Positions 11,597 through 22,100 of a stretch of 64,000 nucleotides of DNA are shown here, in pieces. The stretch is taken from NCBI GenBank assembly GCA_963678675.1, contig OY783192.1:6210001-6274000 (forward strand), given 5' to 3'. Position 1 is the first letter of the stretch; each line of letters starts with the position of its first letter. The notes below the pieces were generated by a model. It was not told the DNA's origin. It worked only from the letters and a program-made list of their open reading frames with translations, and did not search any database. The stretch is from Xiphydria camelus. Taxonomy: Eukaryota > Arthropoda > Insecta > Hymenoptera > Xiphydriidae. The position numbers were made by a program, and so were the translations under genes.

Positions 11597-12501
11597 CAGT
11601 AAGTTAAGTGAGAGCGTGTACGGCGTTATTCATAAAAAAATTATTCAACAATGTTTTTTTCCACATACATACGTTTGACATGTTTCAAGGTAATGCGCAA
11701 TTTTCCAGCATCAATAATCGCTTGGCATCTCCAAGGCATACTATTCACCAAATTTTCGGCGTATTCGCGGGGAAGTGCCTTCCAAATGCGTTGAGTTTTT
11801 CAGGATAGCTGCTTCACAGTGAATTCACAGTGAAGACACGTTTTCCTCGAAGCTTCTGCTTGATGTATGTATCCTGAGAAATTCGACGCATTTGGAAGAT
11901 ACTTCCCCGCGAATACGCCGAAAATTTAGTGGATAGTATGCCTCGGAGATACCAAGCGATTATTGATGCTGGTGGGTGATTGAACTCATTATTAACATAA
12001 TGGGCATGTTCACGATTTTTTTTTTGATCATTCGTTAATACTTTCTGTGCTTATTAATAAGATGTGTTTGTTTTTTTTTCTGAGCACTAATTTCTTTTCT
12101 TTTAATGTTTAAAGTTTGACTTCGATTCAAACGAAATCCTTAGTGACGTCACTAAAGCCATTGGCAAGGGGCCAAACCCGGGTTTGTGAATGGTGGAGAA
12201 TCTGTTGCCCGACTCTGATTGGTCAATTAAAATGGCGGTGAAAGTGCGACGCTTTAAAACGAATGCCTTTTTTAACATCTCAAAAATAATGGAAAAACAT
12301 TTTTTTAATGACATATTTTTTACCTACATTACTTTAATACCCTAATCTTCCGATTCATGCACTTTAAACAGTTATACGAAAAGTTGTGAACATGCCCATT
12401 GTGCATTGCCTTGGAACATGCCAAATCTATGTATGTGGAAAAAACATTGTTGAATATATTTTTGATGAATAACTCTGTACACGCTCTAACTTAACTTACT
12501 G
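11597..12501. mobile_element. 905-bp TIR element with nested inverted arms, TA target
   Basis: Ends CAGTAAGTTAAGTGAGAGCG and the mirrored CTTAACTTACTG are flanked by TA (11595-11596, 12502-12503). Outer arms of about 100 bp pair 11597-11702 with 12398-12501; an independent inner pair is 11707-11792 with 11886-11972. A third small pair contains GTGAACATGCCCATT (12387-12402). TA flanks fit Tc1/mariner mobilisation. The middle (about 12110-12260) is less AT-rich and includes TAGTGACGTCACTA, a palindrome with a CRE-type core. No transposase is encoded. Confidence 0.72.
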
Positions 12502-12568
12502 TATATCACCTATATATATTATCAGAATACTCTGGCAGTGAATTAATGCAATTTTTAACTGCATTAAT

Positions 12569-12715
12569 CTACTTTACACATTTGTGATTCTTCCATGGCA
12601 AGTGAACTCTACTTGTAGGAAAGAAATAGAATTTTACTGATGGATTAATATTTCGTACACGATCTGGTGTATTTGAGCAACCTTTGATGCAACAGATTTT
12701 TTTCGAGGATGGCAT
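12569..12715 (-). pseudogene. Short THAP-type zinc-finger ORF (fragment)
   Basis: The 48-residue frame starts at ATG 12715. It has CCIKGC near the N-terminus, the pattern KFYFFPTSRVHLPW in the middle and NHKC near the end. THAP DNA-binding domains have C-x(2-4)-C, a later C-x2-H pair and a hydrophobic xFP element; the first Cys pair and YFFP fit, but the C-x2-H end is degenerate and the frame stops early. THAP domains are common in P-element, Kolobok and related transposases. Read here as a transposon remnant. Confidence 0.45.
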
Positions 12716-13237
12716 TTTACAAAAAAATATTTAATTTTAATTAATAAAAAGGAATTTCACTGTAACTGCCCTTTATGCGCTTGTTAAATTCTTCCCAATT
12801 ACTTTACACAACACTTTCAGATGACGCTCTATTCGCCTTGCACGGTCCCTATTGTAAACACAAATGAACGTCAAGCAGCAGCTGTCAGAATTAGTTGTTC
12901 TCTTTGAAAATAAACCAAATTGTTAAAAAACAATGAACTACAAGTGGTGTGCAGTGCCAATAATAATCTCAAAACAAAACGATTCTAAAGAAAACCTAAC
13001 CTAAAAGTTGTTGTGAACTGTTTGTTTACAATTATGTGACGTCACACTAACCGTTAGCCAATCACGTATCGTTTCTAATTAAATGACCGCATTTTAAAAA
13101 GACAACTTTTGAAGTTAAGATTTTTAATATTAAACATTTATATATTTTCGTTATTTTACTGAAATAAGTTTAATTAGATAGCAATAAAGAGAGATGATAA
13201 CAATTTGTAACGTATTTTCAAACTAGTCAAAAAATGC

Positions 13238-14850
13238 CTATTTTTGTCTCTGATTCATCAAATGGACCATGTCGATTCTCGGCTTCGGTTTAATAATAGG
13301 AACCTCGTGCACAGCTTCCGCGGTACTCGTCCCGATGTATTGTGGTTCCTCCTGTGGCGACCCGTCACGTTGCGGTGGTCTGACGCCAGATAGCGACGAC
13401 GCTCTCGGCTCTCGATTCACGGCTCCCGGCCCACAGCTCTCGGCTCTCGGTAGTAGTCCGACGACGGGCAGTTACTAATAAGCGCGGTCTCTCACAGGTC
13501 GGTGTGGTTTCGGCGCAGTAAGAGTATACGGTAAATGTTTTACCGATTCTTTACTAGCCAGCCTCGCTTATAGCCTCAGTATGCAGGCGGCGCGATGCCT
13601 GCCGGTGCATTTCATTTCGTGCTATTTCGCGGCGGAAATGATTCGAGTGATGAAGATATTATTGTAATTTATAATTATTTAAGAAATCGAAGAAAAAAGA
13701 TATTTTGGGTCCATACATACATTGAACGCAACTATGGTAGCAAACTATTTATAGCAGCAAGAGAATTGAGTGAATATGATAAGTTTAAGGCAATGTATAG
13801 AATGCCAAAAAATTCTTTTCTGAAACTAGTCAGACTCGTTAAGCCATTGATAAGCAGACAAAATACAAACCTGTGTGTGAGGGAGTGTAGACCGTCCTTG
13901 GTACACCCCAACGGGAGGTTCGACCGGGAAAGCCCGACTGCCTAGATGCTTACAGCCTGCAAATGTCGAGACGCGACTGAGATTGGTGATGTTGCACGCA
14001 ACATACCGAGTACAAACCGCTTCGCGCCGATGCCACATCGACCCGTGTGCGAGCATACAAAATGTATAGAGCAACAACCAGTCGCTATACTGCACGCATA
14101 CCGAGCGCGGTTTATGCTCGAAGCATACCGACCCGTAAGAGACCGCGCTTACGCGGCAGTTTCATGGGATCTTTCCATCCGAGTATTTTTGAAAGAAATT
14201 TCTTGAATGACTTTTTGCGCGGTACCTTTCTCTCTAGGTTCCTGGGGATGTAGTCGGGAACGAGATCCTCTTCATCGCTCGACGAACTTGTTCCGCTCAA
14301 CCAGTCGACGTGCCTCCGTTCATCGTGAGCTTCATTTCTGCCAGTCCTTCCGACAATTCCATCGCTCAAATGCCTTTCAATCGCAGAGCGAACCCTTGCG
14401 AAGTCTTCGGACTGAATTGGATGGTTTCGGCTGCATTGCAAATGCGGTTCTCCTGCCGTGATTGGTCTCCGACCGAAAGGCTTAAAGTAGCACTTGACGA
14501 ATTCGTCGTCCGCTGTGCAGTCACTGTTATTCTTCTCTTTCCTCTCAAGGTGGGCGACCAACCTCTTCACAAAGTTCGCGGTGCATTAGCCGCACACTCG
14601 TAACCCCTCTTGAATTCTCGTACAATATCTTCGTTCAGATAAGCTCTGTTGGTTTTTGTTCCTGGATGGCTGAGATTTTTAGCGAATTTAAGGTCGAGTG
14701 ATTTTGACCCTGAATACATTGTTGACGACTACGGTTCTGTTTAACGACTACGCGATAAAATTTTAGAAACTTATACAATGCTTTACGTGCTGATGGGACT
14801 GAGACGAGTTTATTTTTCGATCGAACTTTTCCTTTGCTTGATTGCACTTC
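13238..14850 (-). pseudogene. Unknown gene split by a Harbinger-type insertion, with frame breaks
   Basis: Three minus-strand frames look coding but do not join. The first, at 14847-14635, is basic (VRSKNKLVSVPSARKALYKF). A second frame over 14700-14580 reads NEDIVREFKRGYECAANAPR. The third, down to about 14155, has FVKRLVAHLERKEKNN, FKPFGRRPITAGEPH, SGTSSSSDEEDLVPDYIPRN and KKSFKKFLSKILGWKD. After the insertion at 13481-14149, another frame at 13470-13238 ends EEPQYIGTSTAEAVHEV and PRIDMVHLMNQRQK before a stop. I do not recognise the family. One decayed gene, or exons with missed introns, are both possible; the insertion in the middle favours decay. Confidence 0.4.
13481..14149 (+). mobile_element. 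PIF/Harbinger remnant with transposase N-terminus
   Basis: Inverted ends AGCGCGGTCTCTCACAGGTC and GACCCGTAAGAGACCGCGCT bound the segment. Inside, an ORF from ATG 13595 reads the N-terminal region of a PIF/Harbinger (HARBI1-like) nuclease: NDSSDEDIIVIYNYLRNRRK, FWVHTYIERNYGSKLFIAAR, MYRMPKNSFLKLVRLVKPLI and RQNTN, then similarity stops near 13880. The catalytic DDE domain and the Myb-like partner are missing, so it is non-autonomous. The flanking bases (TAA left, TTA right) do not give a clean direct duplication, so the borders are uncertain by a few bases. Confidence 0.7.
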
Positions 14851-16154
14851 GTCATTGGTTATATATGGATTTATGATTTATTTAAAAGCGTTAACTGTCG
14901 AATGATCTTCCAATCGTTCAAGAAAGCATCATCCGTGGTAAGTACTTATCTTCCACGTTACTGAGGACTGCAGCGATTATCTAACGAACACAAACAGGTC
15001 GGGTCAAGGAGTTTTGGTATGACATTCGAAGTTCATTGTATCTCTGCTTTCTCTCAAATGTAAACAGGCATTTATCGTATCACAAGACTCGATAGAATAT
15101 TGCGTCAAGTAAAGTTCCAAGTCTATTTATAGCGGGTGTTCGATCTAATATGTATGGAATAAACTTGTCGATTACGACTTTCAGATAATTCTTGATGGAC
15201 GGCCACACTAAGGTTTAAATGAAAATGTTAAAGGCATTCGATCAACTTCGAATAGGCATCTACGACTATTTATGTAGAGAATAAAAATTAGAAATTTGTA
15301 TTGCATATATATACATTTATTTTAAAAAATGTATACCGCTCCTTTACAAAGTACGGTTTTCCAAGATATTAAAATAATTATCACTCAAGACGTTCGACTA
15401 TAACTTCTCTAAACACTAATATTTAAATATTATATATCAAGTGGTAGAGTTAATGTAAATTTGTTCGTTGTCAGTAGGAAATACAAATATTGATGCATAC
15501 AAAATGAATGAAGAAACATGAACGATACAATGTAGTAATTGTAAATAAATTTTTTTGTTTTTTTTTAATATTATGTATGAGTTCAATGGATAAGTATATG
15601 AAATTTGTGGCTAAATACAAATGATAGGAAGTAGAACTTAAATAACAGAACTATAATATAACAAAAACCATCGCTTAATCTTCCCTCCGATCTAATTATT
15701 TCGTTCATTTCTTGATCACTCGCCACTTATTAAGTAATTACAAAGTAGAAGCGGACCATCATGAAATACATATCATGGATATACATATATACAAGCTGCC
15801 TTAGCACGAATTAGGTTGATATATTATATTAATTGTAACGTAGCATAGAATTTCATGTCATCTATGTAACAGCATCTTTGATTGTAAATATTTATAGCTA
15901 AATATGACGTAAAAAACCTTACCGCGTGAATAATCATACGATTAAGATTCAGAAAAGCGATAGATACTATTGTAATTATGAACCATCATGAAGTATATTA
16001 CTATAGTAATGCAGCATAGAGTTTCATGTTGTCTGTGAAACAGCATCTCTGAGCGTGAATATATTTATAGTTAAATATATATTCTCTGTAGATATTTTTT
16101 TACCAGCGATCTTTTCTACATGCTGTACCTATCTCTGCATGAACTGATATTCAA
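14851..16154. other. AT-rich interval, probably 3' UTR of the next gene plus spacer
   Basis: No ORF of interest was found. Two related blocks of about 80 bp, 15824-15905 and 16000-16080, repeat in direct order (TAGAATTTCATGTCATCT versus TAGAGTTTCATGTTGTCT, then AACAGCATCT). They lie just below the stop codon of the 16155 gene on the minus strand and may be part of its 3' UTR. Confidence 0.45.
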
Positions 16155-19100
16155 TCACCGCAGGTCTACCATAAACTCGTTTCTGATTGATCTACGGTGG
16201 TCGGATACGAGTTTATGAATATTTAAGGACTTAGACTCAATCTTTTCAGGTTTCTCGAAATATCCAGAATCCGTTTCGTCGATGTGGAACAGTCGTTTGC
16301 TACCTTTTTTAGTGTACGTTAATCCCCATCCTAAATGGGTACCCTTATTATTCGTGTAATGCGGTATCGGACTGACGCTAGGTGATTGCAAGCAGCTCAA
16401 TTCAACGCTCAATAGGGAACTCGCAATAGGCAATTCGCGTTTTCCGATTCGCCTCGTGGGATTTGCGCGAATCCAATAAGCCCCGTGTTTTATTACTTCA
16501 CTTGAACGCCTGACAACGGTAGCCAAGGATGTCTCGTATTCGCTGTCGGAATCCTCGTACGAGATGGATGTGGAGACGGCTGCAGAGTTGATGTCCTCGT
16601 CGCTGTATGTTTTCTCCCCTTCATCTTCCACGTGCATTCCAACCATCTGCTTCTCGAATGCGTCGACCAACTTCTTTACCCTGTTAGACGACTCTACCTT
16701 GTGATACGACGTATTACTTAAGTAAGTATTAAAGTAGGTTTTGCGAGAGATTTCGTCATTGTCCTTGTTCAATTCCTCGATGATTCTCTTGACTAGGCCC
16801 TTCTCGTAGCACGTCGTCTTCGTCTCTCTCAGGATCTTCTGCAGCTCCGTTGACTTATTCTTCGAGACGAGCAGCCTGTCCACGGAGGAGTCTGACGCTG
16901 TGTAAAAACTGTCACGCGGAGAAGACGTACAGAACTGGGGCGAGGAACGTAACGTCGTCTCGATCGGTTTATTATCGATGCTCGAGTTTGAGGGGCTCAA
17001 CGTCGAAGTTGCCGATTTCCACGAATAGTAACCGTAACCACTCGAGGTCGTATCGTTTTGGAGCCTTTCCACGTTTTGCCTTGCTAATGATGGCGGTAAT
17101 TTTTCTGAAATAATCTCCGTCGTCGGCTTGGCAGTCACCGGTAGTTCCTCCGGAACCTTCGTCGGTTCAGAAACAATTGAATTGTCTACGATTATCTCCT
17201 TCTCTTCTTCCTCGCCTACGTCCCTTACGGCCGAGGAGGTATCCGAGTCGTCGTAGAGAACTGGAGGAGGAGTGGATGTTGGCAGGACAATATTTATGTT
17301 TTTAATTTTGTTTGATGGTGACGCTTTCGGGAAGGTGTGACTTCCGTTCAACAATTTTGTCTTCGTTTTCTTTGTCTGATCCTTCGGCTCGTCGAAATTG
17401 CGTTTCATCTTGTGTGTATCTGAAACAAAGAAATTGTCGGTAAAATCGAATTGTTTAAAAATAATTACACGAAGATATCGAATTTGATTCTTTTTCTCGT
17501 TCAATTTTTCGTTGTAATATCTAACTTAGGGACCTTCCAATTTCCTGGTTTTGAGGGTAGCTTGAATGCAAGCTATGAGATGGGGAGAAATTGAAACTCA
17601 AAAAGCAGTCTCTTAGGCCGTCCGCACACGAGGCTACTCATTAGAAACGGTAACTGGTTTGTAATCGATCTATAAACACATTGTGTGTGTGGTAACTAGT
17701 AAGTGACCGGGCTCCGCACACGGAAGCTACTGCATAGTTATTTGATGGTAACTCACCATTCACATTTTCTCCCAGATTGCATCTTGCGGTGTGAAAATGT
17801 CGTCTACTGACTCAAGTGATGAAGAAGCTGTGGCTTTATATTATTATTTAAGAAGAAGAATGGTTAGAAGAAGATACTGGGTCCATCCATATCTTGAGAG
17901 AAACGTGAACCGCAGATTATTCGTTGCAGCAAAGGAGCTACAGCAAACAGACTCTATGTTCATTTCGTTTTATAGAATGTCTAAAGATAGTTATACGGAA
18001 TTATTACAATTGACGGCAAATTTCTCCTCGAAATTTGGAAACTAGAAACTGAAGTCACTTCACTGCAAAGTCCTCAGACTGATCCCAAATCAATTACTAA
18101 CTAGTTAGTAACTAATAACGTCATCTGCGGTACTCGATAGAAAGACATTGGAAGTGGCTGATAAGTGATTGGTTAGTAACTGTCAGGAACCAGTTTCTTT
18201 CGAGTAGCCTCGTGTGCGGACGGCCTTACACTGAAAAAAATTTTCAGTTACAGTAAACGAAATCTCACTATTTTCTCTAATGAAATACACCAATCGTTTT
18301 TTCTTGTTACAGTTATTAAGGAGAAATATAATTGCTCCAACTGAATAAAATATTAACAACAATTAATTTGCTAACTGTTTGTATTTAGTAACAGTAACAA
18401 TGTAGTTTACTAACAAATTATAATTATTGTAACTAAATAATTTGAGTTACAGTAATAAAATTGTTTTTTCATCGAGTATTTGTAATGTATATGTAAGTAT
18501 TTATAAGTGAGAGGCCAGAAGACTTACAGAAATGAAACACCCCGTATCGTGAGATGCGAGCTCGTTCATAGTAAAGGAAGCATTGAAATAATAATAAATA
18601 AATAAATAATAGCATTGAAAGACCGTTCCAAAAAATTAACAATTATCATGTGCCGAATTATCATATATAAAAGTGGAAAAATTCCTTTGTAGTGAGTGTA
18701 CAGTGTATATCATATATATAATATATAGAAGGTAGGTGATGAGCCGTGTACATTTGTTAATATTTTTCAGTGGGGTACACTTCCGATGAAATTGGAAAAA
18801 TTATGTTATTAAGGACATTCCAAAGAAAAAAATTAGAAAAGAATTGGAGTGGTTCCGATTAATTATTACATTAAAAAAATGGTTTAAAAACTTCATAAAT
18901 TTTTTTTGGCGAATTTTCAAAAAAAAAGAATTCAAGATATTTTTTCTTGGAATTGGCTCTTCAGGAAGAGTAACATATATTTTGTTCACGAAAATCGGTC
19001 GAGCCGTTCCGGAGAAAAAGCTGTTTTTCGATTTTACTTCCCCCCCTCATAACTCCCCCTCTATAGCGATTAGGGGTCTAAAAATTTAGGAGATTTAGTT

Positions 19101-22100
19101 TCTCATAGATGCCTATCAATCATATAAATTTGGTGCTGATACACGTGGGGGCAGATTTCACGTGCTTATTCCGCTAGGCCCTTTTTTTGCAAATCTGTTG
19201 TCTGTATCCTTTAGAGAGAGTGGCATAGTACGTTTTGGTACAGTTTGACTTAAGCCGGGTACAGACCGGGCCAACGAAGGCCAACGAAGGGGCTTCGTTG
19301 GCGTTCGTTGGATCAGCATGGACGGTTTAGCGAATGCCAACGAAGGTTCGTTGGCGTTTGCCGGCAATCGGAACATGAAAGGAATCGACGCAGGGACAAG
19401 CCAGGTACGATTTTTTGGCCTGGGACGAGCAACGGTAGGTACCTTTGCAAGTTAACCCTTTCGGTCACTGCGTCTTCAATTGACGACATAAGAATCTTAA
19501 CTCCGTTTATGCGGAACTGATTGCGTTTTGCCACATAAACACGATGTAGTCGACTGATGGCATCCCATTTGAAGTGCGTTAATCACATTTAGCGAAAGAT
19601 CAATTTTTCAAGTGTTATAGTACCTCCAGTGATCCAAAACCACTATTCAAATATTTTTTCACCTGATTAAAAAAAATTCGTGACTGAAAGGGTTAAGGGG
19701 CCTATTCACGTTCAGGCGGTCGTCCGGCCGCTTTTCGCTACCTACATATGCAAATGACATGTCGCTGCCGGCCGGCGGCCTGTTGATTGCATGTTAAAAT
19801 TGAGCGCGGATAGTAGTTCGCCGGCCGAAATTAGACTCTGCAGGCCTAATTTTACCAAAGATAGAAGATCTCAACAGAAAAATATTATTAAGAATAAAAT
19901 TACATGTATTTTAAAGAGAACTTGTATTTTTTGTGATACGAGTAAAGTGTATCGGTACAAAGGTAAAACTAGAATTGCTTTAATTTCGTGTTCTACAAAA
20001 TCATTTGACAATAAAATATAGCACTATATACGCTTCCATTTTAAAAGACTATACCTTGTTAACAAAAATTGTAGATACTGATTTTGTAGCAAAGGAAGTT
20101 TGTTATCATTCTATTTGTACATTATCATATGAAAAACCACATAGTAAATTAAATAAACGAAAAATGCCAAAAGGAATTAGGGAGGAAGGAAAGGAAGTAG
20201 GGATTTACATAGGCGTGCAATGGCAGAACTATTCGATTTTATCAAGTGATATTTTAGAAAAACAGAATTCTTTTTTCTTATCTCATATTTGTATTTGCAA
20301 TTATATTTTGAACTTCACTCTGAGAATGATACTGCAGATAAATTCAGGTGTTACATTTTCCGGATCAGTCATGTATTGAATTCGTCATTTCTCCCCTTTA
20401 CAAAGCTGATTTAATATTCTAAGTAGAGCGGTATCTATTACAATGGGTATTGTGCTAAGGGGTTCATTACGACTCGTTCGGAAATTAATCGTTCAGGTAG
20501 CCTAGATTCGCCGAGACATACCCCCGCAACCGAACTGTGCAATTGAGAGACAGGAGTGTATATGTGCGTATTTTGTCGCTCCGAAATCGGTCGTAACGGC
20601 GGGGCGGGCGGTATGGGACAGGTCAGAATGAGTCATTTTCTGCAGTGCCCACGGTAATAGATACTTCGAAACTCCTTTGACGCGGCTCAAATTTAATCTG
20701 TTGAGATCTTCTTATCTTTGGTAAAATTAGGCCTGCAGTCTAATTTCGGCCGGCGAACTACTATCCGCGCTCAGTATTAACAATCAACAGGCCGCCGGCC
20801 GGCAGCGGCATGTCATTTGCATATGTAGCGGAAGGCGACCGGCCGACCGCCTGAACGTGAATAGGCCCCTTAACTTGCAAAGGTACTTACTTGGCTCCTA
20901 CTATAAAGTCCTACCTGGCTCGTCCCTGCGTCGATTCCTTCCATGTTCCGTACGCTGTGGACTGCCGGCAAACGCCAGCGAACCTTCGTTGGCATTCGCT
21001 AAACCGTCTATGCTAGACCAACGAACGCGTTGGCGTTGGAAGCCTCTTCGTTGACTTTCGTTGGCGCGGTTTGTACGCAGTTTGTACTACGACCAACGAA
21101 CGTTCGGCAACCAACGGCGAATGCCGTTCGTTGGCCCGGTCTGTCCCGGCTTTAAGAATATCCATTTTTGTTCAAAAATTTCCATTTCTCGCTATAAACG
21201 TTTTTCTCAATTTCATAAAATGATGGGGTGATGTGAACCACCACTTAAATTCCGTTGTAAAACGTATATATATATCAATAAAAATCGTTGGTAATATTCG
21301 ATTAAGGTTTTTATATAGTAGCAAATGGTAATATGTCGATAAAATCATTTCTATTTTTATATAGCATTCATTCTTGCGATGCAATGCATTCTTATATGTT
21401 CGTGGCATGTTGGCTAAAAAAGTTAAAAACGTTGTTGAGAATTAATTACTTTACTGATCATTAACACTACATGAAAACTAGCCTTTAGGAACAACTGGAT
21501 TGTAAGCACGCTATAAGCACCTGATATCCGGACCTGCGCAGTACTGTAGTCAAGCGAGACGAAGTCGTGTATCGTGCATCGAGCGTAGCAAAAGCATATA
21601 GTTAAGATACGAAATCTAATCAAATCGTATCAGTCAGGAAAGGTGCAAATCGGTCAGTTAAATTGTATCACTAGTGTTCCGGCGATTAAATATATAAAAC
21701 TGCATCTTGTATTTAAAAGAAGGCGTCTTCCTTTTTTGTCCGTTCTCGTTTATTATATAATCTACTTGCTATTTTTGTATCAACTTTAATAATAAAGTAA
21801 AGTTCATTCCACTTGTGCATTTATAAATCCGCAACAAACGTTCATTAAAAACAATAAATATGTGCATATAAAAAAAATAATAAACGATAAAATAGCGTCA
21901 GCAGAGTAGTTCACATCACCTCACCAAGAATGGTTCACATCCCCCCACTGACGTTTTTTTATTGCGAAGGACGCCACATTAACACAATGTAAGCAAATCA
22001 GTAAATCTCTTCGGATTATAAAACCCATCAACGAAACCAACATTATACATATAGTTACCTTGAAAAAGCGAGGAGAATTAACTCAAGAACACGTCTTCTT

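Larger units (their letters stand above)
19254..21151. mobile_element. Palindromic TTAA element split at its centre by two others
   Basis: Outer ends GCCGGGTACAGACCGGGCCA and TGGCCCGGTCTGTCCCGGC pair, and arms of about 200 bp continue inward to CCTTTGCAAG (19442-19451) and CTTGCAAAGG (20874-20883). Without the insertions these arms would meet at a single TTAA. The arms are rich in CCAACGAA and TTCGTTGG words. TTAA also lies at or next to both outer ends (19250-19253; 21152-21155), consistent with a TTAA target. Confidence 0.75.

Noticed and set aside
13882..14060. rRNA-like sequence
   Set aside because: Words such as GGTTCGACCGGGAAAGC looked rRNA-like at first, but no extended rRNA helices or conserved blocks could be followed.
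16850..17113. Plus-strand ORFs over the Ser/Thr-rich exons (also 55273-56403 and 57451-58145)
   Set aside because: They are antisense to the coding frames and arise from their skewed codon use.
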